Shown: positions 32,011 through 44,325 of the stretch, piece after piece
Layout of the letters: every line of letters begins with the position of its first letter
Numbering within the stretch: the first letter of the stretch is position 1
Assembly: GCF_036884655.1 (NCBI RefSeq)
Contig: NC_088345.1
Span: 28,375,501 to 28,439,500, forward strand
DNA: 64,000 nt
Direction: 5' to 3'
Origin: Musa acuminata AAA Group
Taxonomy: Eukaryota; Streptophyta; Magnoliopsida; Zingiberales; Musaceae
Translations under genes and position numbers: made by a program
Notes under the pieces: generated by a model
Databases searched by the model: none
Told to the model about the DNA's origin: nothing
Seen by the model: only the letters and a program-made list of their open reading frames with translations

Positions 32011-32890
32011 ATGACTCTTCATGGCTTTAAAGTGGGTTTATCGGTTGTTCTTCCACCATTGTTTAACGGATTGGACTACACTTATTGGAAAACTCGAATG
32101 AGAGTTTTCTTGATTTCTATGAATTTGGATTTATGGAATATCGTTGAAAACAGTTTTCAACTTCCCTCTAAACTGATGAACGAATGGTCGGATTTGGAGA
32201 AGAAGTATTTTTCTTTAAATGCAAAGGCTATGAATGCCTTATTTTGCGCTTTGGACAAAAATGAGTTCAATCGGATTTCACCATGCGAAACGGCTTTTGA
32301 TATTTGGTGAACACTTGAAATCACGCACGAGGGAACTAGTAGAGTCAAAGACTCAAAAGTGAACATTTTATTGCTTGATTTTGAGCTTTTTCAAATGGAA
32401 CCAAGCGAGACTATAGGTGACATGTACACCCGTTTCACGGATGTCGTCAATAATCTAAGAGTTCGTGATAAATCTTTTTCGAATTTTGATCTCATAAGCA
32501 AGATCTTAAGATCCCTTCCAATAACCGCAATACAAGAAACAAAAGATTTAAATATTTTTCACTTGAAGAACTAATTGGTTCATTGATGATATATGAAATG
32601 GTGCACAATTCACATGATAAACATGATGAACACAATCACCTTCCAAAGAATAGGAAGGATTTGGAACTTCAGACAAATGAATAACACTTGAGCGATGACT
32701 CAAGTGATGAGGACAATGATTAACTTGAACTTCGAATACTAAATCTTAATAAGTTTATTAAACAAAAATCTAAAATAAACAATGAATTTGAACAGAGGAA
32801 GAGGCCAAAGAAGAGGAAGGCAACCAAGGATGTATCAAAAACTTCCAAAGGTGAAACGACGAATTGGGCTTTGACGAGCTTCGACTACAA
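32011..32890 (+). pseudogene. gag: SIRE-type Gag of element M, truncated and frameshifted
   Basis: MTLHGFKVGLSVVLPPLF replaces the usual MAY...SITRPPMF start, followed by the normal DYTYWKTRMRVFLISMN. A TGA stops the frame at 32308-32310, where other copies have WHTLE. The frame continues (32359-32574), lacks the seven residues KSWDPKV after RSLP, and shifts near 32560. The remainder reads SLMIYEM ... NRKDLELQ, then a Lys/Arg-rich stretch (KRPKKRKATKD). The normal zinc knuckles are absent, and coding similarity stops at about 32890. Confidence 0.82.
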
Positions 32891-35602
32891 GGTAAGTAAC
32901 TCAACTCTCTTGAATTATTTTGAAATTACATAATAATTTTCATGAGTTATTTTTAATTTAGTTTAGGATTAATTTTCTTAAAAATTACATGAAAAGAAAA
33001 AAAATTAGAAATCATGCTTATCATTCTAGTAATTTTGAAAATAATCATGAAAATTGTATGTTTATGATAAACAAAATGATTTTGATTAAAAATACCTTAT
33101 GAAATATGATATCATTCCTAATAAATTTATTTTTTTAAGCTATGCATGATGACGATGAGTTTTTGGTAATTCATAGTTTATTGATTATTGATGATTTCCA
33201 TAATGATCTTTTACGATTTATGGATTATCGATTTATACTATGATGAAAGTTGCTTTCGAAAATGATGCACAGCTTTTATATGCAAACTAAGCATGAAAAT
33301 GTAGATTCACCCTAAAAAAAAAAATGTATGACTGCATTTTTTGATTTGACATAAAAGTGGCTTTAAAAAAAAAATGATGTATGTTTTGTTTTGACATAAA
33401 TGAAATAGGCATGCTTATATGAAATAGTGAAGTGTCATGCTTGACAATTGTATACTTAATGATGCATAAAGTTGTAATGAAAATATTAATATTTTAATAC
33501 TATGATTTGATGATTTTATGCAAGACATTGTAAAGTTATATATAATGATGCATAATGATGAAATTGTGTAATAAACATATTAAACATTTTGAAACCATGT
33601 TTTAGTGTCATGCATATTGATCATGCTTAATAAATTTCAAAATTATGCATGATGAATCTTACGATTTATGGATTATTGATTTTTACCATAATGAAAGTAC
33701 CTTATTGATCTTTGTTGAAATAAATCTTACTCTTTCGGTTTTAAACATGATACATGTTTTTATTTGGCATAAATGAAACAAAATCATATGTTTTGAAACA
33801 ATCGAAAAGAGGGAAACATTTGTGAAAATTATTTTGCTCAATCTTATTGATTTTGATGAATCCATTTGTATCATCTTTGTGAATCTCTTGGATTTTGATA
33901 ATGATTTTGATGATTTAAATTTGAATAAATTTTTATCGAAATCACGGACTTGATCTCTTGAAATTTATAACATGAAATCCTTTATGAATCAAGATTGTTT
34001 TCTATTTAAAAGGAGATTTGTCAAAATGTTTCAGTCTTTTAGTATTCATGATCTTGATAATTATGTTTTGAAACATTATGTAAATCAAGAATGTTCATCA
34101 TGATTCTCTCTTTGAATATTTAAAGAGGAGAATTTTCTAGATGAATCATGATTTTGATGATTGAATATTTGATGTGCATGAATTGAGATCTTGCTCTCCT
34201 ACTATTATTTTCGCTATTCACCAAAAGGAATACTAATTCTAATAAACCATGATATGCTATATGAATTTTATTGTATTCATGAAGTAATATCTCATCACTA
34301 ATTTTTGTTTATATTCCTTCAATTGATGATATGAATGTATGAAACACTTGTGATATGATTTTTTATATAATTCCATGTATTCGTGAAATATTTATCTCAT
34401 CACCCAATTAATTCCTCTTGATACTTGGAATATTTTAAAATGTGATCTTGATAAGAATGTTTCATGTTTCTCTTTGTGCTATATCTTTTCAAATGAATCT
34501 TGATCGTGAACTTGTTAAGAAGAATTTTAATGAACCATGAATCATATCTTTGGTATTCATGAATTGATCCTTATTGATATATTTCATGAATTCTTTGCAT
34601 ATTTAGCTTGTTGAATGGTTGAAATTTTTAGCCATTGAGTCCTCCCTTTCTTTTTGACTTTGATAAAGGGGGAGAAGGTTTTGCTAGCTTGTGCATTGAA
34701 AATGAAAGTAAACTTCCTAGCATGCTAAGGAAGTAAAACTTGCAAGCTTGCACTTCTTAAAAAGAGAAGAAAGATCTTGCCTATCGAAAGAAGCAAAAAG
34801 TGCAAAACTTCGAAAACTTGCAACAAAATTGCTCTTGCCATGCTTTGTATCAAAAATAGGTTGATATCCTTAAAAGCATCGCATTAAATTTTTTAGTATC
34901 GCAATGTATCACATGTATCACAAATTGAAAATTTTGAGACTATTATCATATCATGTTTAACAATTGATGTCTTTCATGACATGATTTCTTTGCATTTTTG
35001 TCTTGTATATATCATGTGATGATTGAAATATTGATTGATGCAAATTCATAATTTATGTAAAAGTCTAAATCATTGGTTCCTCTCCTTCTTTTCGGCAATG
35101 ACATAGGGGGAGAAAGATTGCTAGCTCAAGGCAAATGCTGGCTAGCTTGTACTCTTCCCTTCTTTTCGACAAAAACAAAGGGGAGAAAGCTTTTGCTAGT
35201 TAGAACATGCAAAGAAAAGCAAAATGCAATCTTGCACAACAAGCAAGTGTTGAATTGCCATGATTGAACTTAAGAATCTTACTATGCTTTTGTGCTTATA
35301 TGTTGTGATGAAAATCTAGCTTCATGTTACAAAAACTTGAATACCTTTTAAAATAGCTAGAGCTACTTCTCCTTTTTGTTGATGACATAGGGGGAGAAGT
35401 ATATTGATGACTTCATGCATTGAATTGAATATTTTATATATATTTGCATGATGGTTTAAATGTTTTTCATAACATGTGATGAATGTTACTTGGATTTGAG
35501 ATAATCCAAGTGTTCTATCAATGGCATATTGATAGGGGGAGTTTGGTTAAACTCCGAAAAGTTCAGGTTAACTCTTTTAGTCATCAATTAGTTGTCATCA
35601 TC
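32891..35602 (+). other. Non-coding AT-rich tail of element M
   Basis: About 2.7 kb with no credible ORF. It is dominated by variations of ATGATTTTGATGAT, CATGAATTGA and TTGCTAGCTTG. At least four purine tracts resembling the terminal PPT occur (34664-34677, 35099-35116, 35171-35188, 35384-35399). The same kind of sequence, reversed, fills 60346-62186 of element N. Confidence 0.7.
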
Positions 35603-35616
35603 AAAAAGGGGGAGAT

Positions 35617-37232
35617 TGTTGAATCTCGGATTTTGATGATGAAACTAATTGATTGTGTTTAGATGTTTAACTGCATTTTGAGTGATGCAGGTCTACTCGA
35701 TCAGGATTAGACAGTTAATGCAGGAGGAATTGACGTTGCGCCGGAGGAGATCACGTCAGGATATTGGACGGTAGAAGGCTTCGAACGTCGGGCATCGGGC
35801 CAAGGAGAGCGGGATTGCACCAAGGATATCGGGGTTGTGGAGGTCAACTGCCGATTGGGCAACAAGCCACAAGAGAGGACGATGCACTGAAGAATTGGAC
35901 GAAGCGCCAACCAATGACGTGCCCGGCAACATATTGTCAATTCGCGTTGTAATAATTGTCTAGATCGGAGTAGAGTTTTGGCTTGTGTGTGCAGGATTAA
36001 CTACGATAACGATGAAGACATAAAGCGAAACAAAGTGTCGAAGTCAAGCACGAAGGATTTGTTGTGAGTTCGAGAGTTCGACGGAAGTCCGAAGTTCGTC
36101 GGGAATGCTGCCGGAACTAGCCGAGAATGAGTAGGGAGCTTGCCGAAGGGTTTTTCGGAAGCTCGCCGGAAGGTTCGTTGGAAGTTCGCGGAGCTCACCG
36201 AGAAAGATCAAAGCTTGCCGAAGAAGCTCGTTGGAACTCGCCAAGATCAAATCATGAAGTCTAGGAGCTTGCTAGGAGTTCACATAACAGTTTCCGAGAG
36301 TTTATTGGAAGACCGCCGAAAGTTCGCCAGAAGCTCGCCGAAAGAAGTCTTGGCTTGCGAACATTGTAATAGCTTGGGAAATGTCTTTAAATTCGTAGTT
36401 GGCACATTAATTAGGATTAGGATTAAAAGATAATCCTATATCCTGGTTAGGGGCCAACTGGGCCCAAAATTAGACTTGGTTTGGGCTAAATTTAAAGCCC
36501 AACCAATGAACCGAAGGGTCTGGCGGTGGCACCACCCAGCCCCCGAGAGCCAGGCGATGGCACCGCTTGGTTGGGCGGTGGCACCGCTAGTCCACTATCA
36601 GTGTCAGACACTGATAGGTGGTGGCACCGCCACTAACAGGCGGTGGCAGGCGGTGGCACCGCCAGCATCGGGAACCAAAGAGAATTCAAATTTTAGAGCC
36701 CAAATTTGAATCCTCTTGAGGCCTATAAATACCCCTCAAATCTCAGCTGAGATTATAACTTTTTGAGAAGCAATTGATTAAGAGAAAGTTCTTAGAAAAG
36801 TCTTAGCTAGTCTTGTTTTCAATTTGCTAGTGTTCACCTCCTTCTTTCTTGTTGAAAATCTGTAAGAGAGTGAACTGCTTGTAAAAAGTTGTAAGAGGGG
36901 TATTTACCCTTCCCCTTCAAGAGATTTGCTAGTGGAAGGTGGGAGCCTCATCAAAGAGGGGCCATGCAAGTGGATGTAGGTCATTTGACCGAACCACTTT
37001 AAAATCGGCGTAATCTCTGGTTTGCATTTCATTACTACTATTTACATTACTGCAAACCTTCTTACTTGCTTTATTTCCTCATTACCTTTGCTGCACAACT
37101 TTGCAAATATGCTTTCAAGTTAAGCAATTCCGAGTTCGATTTTTATCGTACGAAAGATTTGTCAAAACCGACGTTTTAATCGGCTGCACTAATTCACCCC
37201 CCCCCCCTCTTAGTGCCGCTCCGTTCCTAATA
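35617..37232 (+). repeat. 3' LTR of element M (1616 bp)
   Basis: Starts TGTTGAATCTCGG right after GGGGGAGAT and ends CCTAATA, where the terminal CA has changed to TA. TATA box at 36724-36731. The GC array (36520-36665) differs in block number and order from that of the 5' LTR. Confidence 0.92.
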
Positions 37233-37237
37233 GAAAG

Positions 37238-37725
37238 ATGGGGATCCAACCAGTTGGATCTCTAAGGCAGAAAATTTTTTCCATTTTCACAGAACTCCAG
37301 AAGAATCCAAGGTGAAAATAGCCTCAATCCAGCTCGATGGAGATGCACTCCAGTGGTACGATTGGTATGAAACTGTTTTCGGAGTTCCTTCGTGGGAGAA
37401 GTTCAAAAGAGGGCTTCTTATTCGATTTGGCCCATCTGAATATGAGAATGTTGATGGCCAGCTCGCCAAAGTTTTTCAAACTTCTACAGTGTTTGAATAT
37501 CAGAATAGGTTTGAAAGATTGTCAAATCAAGCTAAAGATTGATTGGAACGACAGCTTTTGAATACATTTATTGAAGGGCTTAATCCGGAGATCCGGTGTG
37601 AAGTTAAGGCTCGTCAACCCCACACTATGATAGCTGCGATCTCATTTGCACATCTACATGAGAAAAAAATTAGTAAGGAAAGATCAGCAAAGGGTTTGCA
37701 TTATGATGAAAAGTGGAGTATGGAG
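37238..37725 (+). pseudogene. gag: Gypsy Gag of element I, central piece (Retrotrans_gag domain)
   Basis: Continues 30087-30336 in frame after the M insertion. It includes DGDPTSWISKAENFFHFHRT, DALQWYDWYETVFGVPSWEKF, LLIRFGPSEYENVDGQLAK, FEYQNRFERLSNQ and FIEGLNPEIRCEVK. These are hallmark segments of the plant Gypsy Retrotrans_gag domain. One TGA (37542-37544 region) replaces the expected Trp after AKD. The piece is cut by L after AGTATGGAG and resumes at 48290 with HQCKQGQLLMIEP. Confidence 0.85.
37721..37725. repeat. Target-site duplication of Gypsy L (left copy)
   Basis: tggag here and tggag at 48285-48289; both lie outside the LTR edges of L. Confidence 0.92.
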
Positions 37726-40573
37726 TGTCAGGCCCCCCCCCCGCCGAATTTGATTCTCATTTAGGAGGTGTGAACCTAATTCAAGATTAATAATATTTAA
37801 TTCAACAAACAATCCAGGATCCAATCACACATTTGAGGTCACTAAGAAAAACATTCAAGTCATTCACCTCTACAATCCACAATTCACAAAACTTGTGCAG
37901 TTTATAATCATACATCATGTCACTAGATGATTCTTAAAATCCAAAAGCAACTTAACTAAACCATAACTATATCATAAATCCATAAGCGCAGCAATTAATG
38001 CAATCACAAAACCAACATATACTACATGTTTATATCAGTACCCAGTTTAGACTTAACATTTCCAAAATCCTGACGTAAGAGGTACTTATCAAATATTTAC
38101 AAGATACATCAATCTAGATTTGTCATTGATATTTCATTATACCCAAAAAGAACTTATACAACATCAACCTATCAAGTACAAAATATTTGCCCCAAAATCT
38201 TCTAGTCTTCCACTGCCTCAACCCAATTTACACATTTTAGTGAGCGATAAGCTATCCTGAAAAATTTATATAGCAACGGGGTGAGCATATAAAGCTCAGC
38301 AAATGACTAACATATCCATAGCAAAGAGGACAGTTTTCAAACAAATGAGGTATCAAAATACAAGGCAGAGATATAGGATGAAACAGTAGCATGTTTTGTT
38401 TGAATGCAGAATTTCAATATCATATCGTTCGAAGCACGTTTTATTCATACAATCGAGGAAGGTAATTGGAGCATATCATTGGCATAAGGAGCATATCGAT
38501 GACATATGGTAGTTTTCAAGGTATAACAAAGACTTATAACATTTCATAAATATATCAAAGAACAAAACATGAATAGAAGCTCAAATGTCACATGACGATG
38601 CAAACATATCAATCTTATCCAAAGCATGTACAGAAACACATAACCAAAGCTCTGGATATCATATCAAACATACAGAAGGTGTAGTGGGATCTCAGTCAGA
38701 ATGTGATTCATCCATTTCTGAATGACCACCTGACAAAAGTCTCCCACGTCTGGGAGCTCCATCCACCCACGTCTGAGTGAAGTCAAAGGGGCCGGCAGAG
38801 CATCGCAGGCTCTAAGCAATATCCCACAAAGCGGGCAAATAGCGCATACCAGAATATCCCACAAAGCGGGACCCCACAAAGCGGGCAAATCAGCGCATAC
38901 CTTTTACCATTTCTGGCAAAGGTCCAGACAATCCCACACACCAGAGTACAAGAGGGCAGTTTTAACAATAAGCAGCATATATCGGAAGCACACGCGGAAC
39001 AACAAAGAGTACATGTGCCTTTACGAGTCAATCCGAAGTAAGCAATAATCTTTCACAAGTATATTCAGATTTGAAAGGAAGCAAAAGCAAGAGCATACAA
39101 GGATTTCAAGAAATCACATATAGCTCAATTGAAATAAGAAAGTTAGGTGAATACAATGGCCAACGAAATGAAACTGGAAGAGGCACATTTCAAAAGCAAA
39201 TGCGGAACAATGGGATGCATGTGCCGAATTACGATGCAATCATGAACTTTAGATGATAGCTGCAGATATACAAATAAATAAAGGACTAAAGTATACAGGA
39301 ATTTAAGGTAATAATGTAAAGCTTAACTGAAGTAAGAGTTTTTGCCAAAATCGATTTCCAAAGGAAAGTAACAAGGAAAACCGAAATCGACCAAAGCTCG
39401 ATTCTGGCAGAATTTGATAGGAACATTGTATGAACTATTTGGATAACCAATTATGCTCCAATTTATACAAAATAGGTGTCATTAGAAAGCTTTGTCAATC
39501 TAGTTTTATGCAAATCAAGTTTTACAAGATTTGGAATTTACAACCGGGAGTTACAGATAATTTTGTAGCGAAGGATCTGAAAATATTAGCTCTGTTTTAC
39601 TGAATCCATAGGGTCGATGAAAGCAGGTGTTTCAGTTAGCAATTGTACTCCAAAAATTTCAAATCAGGTATATACAGAAAGAATTTTGAGTCAAGCTTCG
39701 AATAAAACATACTTTGTATGAATCTGAGTTCACAACAGAAAGTTATAAGTAGTTAAGCAACAAGAGGTCAGAAATTTCGGTCCCTATTTTGCAGAATCTG
39801 TAGGGTTAATTTAAACAGAAGTCTTAGTAGGCATTTAAACTCCAAATCATTCGATCTTTATATCAAAATAAAGATTTTCTTGTCTACTTTCAAATGGAAC
39901 AGGTTTGTCTAAATCAGAGTTTATTACAAAATGTTATGACCGAAACATTGCATAGAGGTCAGATCACCGAAAAATTACAGATTCATAACTTTATATCAAA
40001 ACGAAAGAAGGTCTGGTTCCCAGTTGAAATCTTTCAAATTTTACAGAATAAAAATGAAAACAGAGATTAAGGTTACTGTGGGATTGGGTTAGAACACTTG
40101 CCTTCAAATTATTTGAATCCCAAATATGAGAAAATTGATGAAAAACCTCAAGCTCTTCTTCTTCTTCTTCTTCTTCTTCTTCTTCTTCTTCTTCTCTCAA
40201 ACTCACGTTGGCTGCAACTCTTCAGGTTTGTTTTCTTTAACCTTTCATCTAATTATTTAGGTTTTGGCTAATATAAAAGTTGCAAGGTGTCATGCATGCA
40301 TGAAAGGGGCTAGGTGTCATCTTTAGAGCAAAGATAAGTGGCACAACCTTATGTTAGTTAGTGACACATGTCCACTATATTATTATTATTATTTTTTTTT
40401 TTCTAACTTAAATCTGAATCTTTCATATATTATATCAAACTTCTAATATTTACTCTTAGGTCCCTAGCCATAAACCTTTAATATAATATCATTTAATATA
40501 AAATAATTATTAAATAATCCTTATTTTTATAAACAAATCTTTTACTAAATTTTTAAAAATGGGGGATGTTACA
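37726..40573 (-). repeat. 3' LTR of Gypsy L (2848 bp)
   Basis: On the minus strand it begins TGTAACATCCCCC and ends GGCCTGACA after a G-run. A CTT microsatellite (about 40153-40196) and a small tandem repeat of cccacaaagcggg (38824-38890) lie within it. ORFs such as Glu-rich and ALWGPALWD-type peptides are artefacts of these repeats. Confidence 0.92.
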
Positions 40574-40586
40574 CTCTCCCCTCCTT
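40574..40586 (-). other. Polypurine tract of Gypsy L
   Basis: The minus strand reads AAGGAGGGGAGAG next to the 3' LTR; the same tract occurs at 56934-56946 in element K. Confidence 0.85.
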
Positions 40587-40599
40587 AAAAAATAAATTT

Positions 40600-42120
40600 A
40601 GTCCTCTAAATTTATCATACCTCATTCGACGAAAAGATGAGGATAAGCTTTCATAATTTCTTCCTCAAGCTCCCAAGTTGTTTCCTCTCCAGAATGATAT
40701 CTCCAGATCACTTTAACTAGAGGGATAACCCGATTCCTCAAGATCTTTTCTTTTTTATCAACAATCTAAGTGGGCTCTTCCACATAAGACAAGTCTTTAT
40801 CAATCACCATCGACTCATACTTAATGATATGAGAGGGATCAGGTATACACTTTCTGATCATTGAAACATGAAACATATCATGGATATGGCACAATGATGG
40901 TGTCAAGCCAATCCTGTAAGCGACAGAACCAACTCTCTCAAGAATCTCAAGAGGTCCAATAAATCTTGGGTTTAACTTTCCTTTCTTCCCAAATCTTACA
41001 ATGCCTTTAGAAGGGGAGACATTCAGGAATACAAAATCCCCGATTTGAAACTCAATATTTCATCTTCTGTTATCAACATAACTCTTTTGATGACTCTAAG
41101 CAGTCTTTAACCTTTTTTTTTTTCTTATAAGTTGAATTTTCTCAATAGTCTATTGTACTTTTTCTGGTGCTAATAACTTTCTGTCGCCAATTTCTTCCCA
41201 ACATATAGGCATCCTACACTTTCGCCCATATAAAGCTTCATAAGGAGCCATCTGAATATTTGAATGATAACTATTATTGTAAGTGAACTCAATAAGAGAG
41301 ATATCTTTATCCCATTCACCTTTCCAATCCATAACATAGGCTCGAAGCAAATCCTCAAGTGTTTGAATGGTTCTTTCTGATTGACCATCAATTTGAGGGT
41401 GATAAGCAGTGCTAAACTTGACTTTAGTGCTAATAGATTTCTATAACCTTCTCCAAAATCTAGATAGAAATCTGGAGTCTCTGTCAGAGATTATCTCCTT
41501 TGGAATACCATGAAGTCTTACTATTTCATTTATATATATAAATCTGCAAGCCTATCAAAAGAATAAGTTATATTGATCGGTAGGAAATATGCAGATTTCG
41601 TTAACCTATTAATGATAACCCAAATAACATCATGCTTTCTAGAAGTTCGGGGTAGTCCTGAAATAAAGTTCATGGCAATACATTCACATTTCCATTCAGG
41701 AATATCTAAAGGTTGCAACAAACCTCCAGGTCTTTGGTGTTCTGCTTTGATTTGCTGACAAGTCAAACACTTTGAAACATATATTGCAATCTCCTTCTTC
41801 ATGCCTTCTCACCAATAATGACTTTGGAGATCTTTATACATCTTAGTGCTACCAGGATGCATGGTGTACTTTGAATTATGACCATCTCTCAGGATTTGAT
41901 TTTTGATATCTGAGTCATTTGGAACATATATTCTATTCCTTAATCTCAATAGGCCATCCTCTGAAACTCGAAAATTCAGTTTCAATCCCTTTTCTACTTC
42001 ATTCCTTAAGCAGATCAAGCGTCGATCACGTAGTTGTCCTCCTTTAATTTGTTGAATGAGATCAGATTGCACTTGGATGGAGGCCATTAATATCATTGAG
42101 TCTTGCCCTTTTCTCAACAT
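40600..42120 (-). pseudogene. Gypsy L integrase, decayed
   Basis: From the N-terminal side: zinc-binding-like segment with H...H and C..C (SKYTMHPGSTKMYKDL, 41809-42120, and YVSKCLTCQQIKAEHQRPGG). The core follows (41530-41802), with the first catalytic Asp changed (AMNFISGLPRT, normally MDF). WVIINRLTKSAYFLP comes next, then EFTYNNSYHSNIQMAPYEALYGRKCR (41150-41350), and a C-terminal part resembling VDKKEKILRNRVIPLVKV (about 40640-40760). Stops and frameshifts separate the blocks. Integrase would insert element cDNA into the genome; this copy cannot. Confidence 0.85.
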
Positions 42121-42202
42121 TCAAATCATAATTCTCTTCTAATAACTTCCATTGCTTCACAACCAAGGTCGCTATAAAACTTATAGATTTTCTACTAAGG
42201 GC

Positions 42203-42637
42203 CTATGCTATAACATTAGCTTTACCCAGGTGGTAACGAATGGTACAATCATAATCCTTTAAAAGTTCTATCCATCTCCGCTGTCTCATGTTTAACTCTT
42301 TTTGAGTAAAAATATACTTTAAACGCTTATGATCAGTAAAGATTTCAAATGTTCGTCCATACAAGTAATGCCTCCAAATCTTTAGAGCAAAAACAATTGC
42401 TGCCAATTCCAAATCATGAGTTGGATAATTCAGTTCACAACTCTTTAGCTGTCTAGAAGTATAAGCAATCACTTTCCTTTCTTGCATCAAAACACATCCA
42501 AGGCCCTTTCTTGAGGCATCAGTGTAAACCATAAATCCCTCATCACCACTTGGAATAGTGAGAATAGGGGCACTAGTCAATCTCCTTTTTAACTCTTGAA
42601 AACTTTGCTCACAATCATTACCCCATACAAATTTCAC
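42203..42637 (-). pseudogene. Gypsy L RNase H
   Basis: Open segment of about 144 codons: [16 protein letters not shown] linker, then the RNase H core [60 protein letters not shown], and [20 protein letters not shown]. Acidic residues in YTDAS, DLELAA and TDHK are kept. It is the best-preserved domain of L but is joined to broken neighbours. Confidence 0.88.
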
Positions 42638-42659
42638 ATTCTTTTGAGTGAGTTTGGCG

Positions 42660-43250
42660 AGAGGTTGAGTGATTCAAGAAAATCCCTCCACAAATCTCCT
42701 ATAATAACCCGTCATGCCCAAGAAGCTTCTAACTTCTGTCACATTTGTTGGTACTTCCCACTTAACAACAGCTTCCATAAAAGCTACAGGGGCATTAGTT
42801 AAACCAAAAGGCATCACTAAGAATTCATAGTGACCATATCGAGTTCTAAAAGCTGTTTTTGGAATATCCTCCTTCATGATCTTCAACTAATAGTAACCTG
42901 ACCTTAAATCAATCTTGGAGAATACTTGTGTACCCTACAATTGATCAAACAAATCATCAATTCTAGGTAGGGGATACTTGTTTTTTTTTTTTTTTTTTTT
43001 TTTTTTTGGTCACCTGATTCAATTATCTATAATCAATACAAAGCCTTAATGTTCCATCCTTCTTCTTAACTAATAGCACCGGAGCACCCAACGGTGAACA
43101 CTGAGTCGAATGAAATCCTTATCTAATAGTTCTTGTAGTTCCTTTTTCAATTCCTCTAGCTCAAGTGGTGTCATTTCGTAAGGAGGCTTAGATATTGGGG
43201 TTGTCCGAGGGACCAAATCAATAGTAATTCACCCTCTCTATCTGGAGGTA
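42660..43250 (-). pseudogene. Gypsy L reverse transcriptase, lacking its catalytic box
   Basis: The N-terminal part is visible in broken frames (LVKKDG...LRLCID near 43050), followed by a T27 run at 42981-43007 (A27 in the sense strand) where K has the codons for TIKN. Then [29 protein letters not shown] (42674-42886). After this the sequence jumps from VAFM directly to [21 protein letters not shown] keeps about 95 residues here, including FIDDILVYS. The active-site Asp pair is therefore deleted. Confidence 0.85.
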
Positions 43251-44310
43251 AACTTAGCAAGTCATTTGGAAATACATCAGGCAAGGAGGTAAATCATGCC
43301 CAATACTCTCAAAATAAAAGATGGGATGATCTAGTATGCAAAAAGTGATCATTTTGTATAACAATCTATACTGGTATGATTGGAAGATAGTCAATTCATA
43401 CTTAGTATAATATCAAAACTCCAAATATCTAGGAGAACCAAATCAGCAAGAAGTTCGTGTTCTCCAATAGAAATCAAACAAGATAACCAGATCGAGTTTG
43501 TTATCAAACAATCCCCAATAGCCGTATTTACATATAGCATATAATCCAGTGATTTAGGTTGAATGCCCATGTGATAAGCAAAATATTGTAAATCAAATCA
43601 TAGATGAGACACATGGTCAAACAAATATTTGCATTCTTTCAGAACCATGAATAGTACCTTCGACCGCTAATTCATAAGCTTTAGAATCATATTCCGTGAT
43701 AACATACACTCTGGCATGGGCTGATGATTTATGCGGCAGTGATTCTTTCTTCTTGTCCAAAGGGCAGTCTTTCATTTTATGATCCAAATTTTTATAAGCA
43801 AAATAGGCTCCAGTCACCTACAAATACAAACTTATTTCATAATTTAACTTGCATCATACACATGATTGAATCTTTTGTGGTAACTTCCCTTTTCAAATCG
43901 ATGATGTCTTGACCCTCTTATTATCACATTCAGATTCATTTCTAATCTTTTTTTTTTTTTTTGGGTAAACTTGTCCTTTCTATTGCTGTCCTTGATCTCT
44001 AGAAATTCTTTTGATCATCAGAATAATTTCGTGCATCAAATATCTTCTCCAATCACATCATCTATTTTTCTACTACCAATGTATTAGGTTCACCATGCTT
44101 CTACTGCGCTACTCTGATTTAATATCCTCGATCAACCCTTTTATCGTACTTCATTAATCAAAAGCAGATGAAGTAGGAGGACTAAATGTCCTCGTCATCC
44201 TAATTTCCAAAAATGCATCAAAGAAAATTTTCACCAATCACTATAGTTCACTAGACCTCAATATATTTTGCATGTCAACATATCAAATATTTTAGTGAAC
44301 CTCAAACCAT
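43251..44310 (-). pseudogene. Gypsy L gag end and protease remnants
   Basis: 43617-43817 reads YFAYKNLDHKMKDCPLDKK, a degraded CCHC knuckle (first two Cys lost), followed by ARVYVITEYDSKAYE...VVEG-like linker sequence as in K. Further pieces resembling LGMDWL-type protease sequence lie around 43400-43480 in broken frames. 43830-44310 has no recognisable reading frame; a T14 run occurs at about 43950. Confidence 0.6.
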
Positions 44311-44322
44311 GCTCTGATACCA
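44311..44322 (-). other. Primer-binding site of Gypsy L
   Basis: The minus strand reads TGGTATCAGAGC, three bases from the end of the partial LTR at 44326. Confidence 0.88.
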
Positions 44323-44325
44323 CTC

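Larger units (their letters stand above)
30337..37232 (+). mobile_element. SIRE-type element M, gag-only derivative
   Basis: 6896 bases with LTRs 30337-31960 and 35617-37232, PBS at 31963, a damaged gag at 32011-32890, about 2.7 kb of non-coding AT-rich tail and PPT 35603-35616. The target duplication is gaaag. Protease, integrase, RT and RNase H are absent, so it would have needed proteins from a relative. The two LTRs are very similar outside their GC arrays. Confidence 0.92.

Noticed and set aside
38664..39031. Cys-rich peptides with PLCG repeats (also 46363-46745), considered as possible secreted small proteins
   Set aside because: They lie inside the LTR of Gypsy L, change length with a short tandem repeat (cccacaaagcggg), and are duplicated only because the LTR is.
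39991..40206. Poly-Glu protein (also 47706-47918)
   Set aside because: Product of a CTT microsatellite in the LTR read on the opposite strand.
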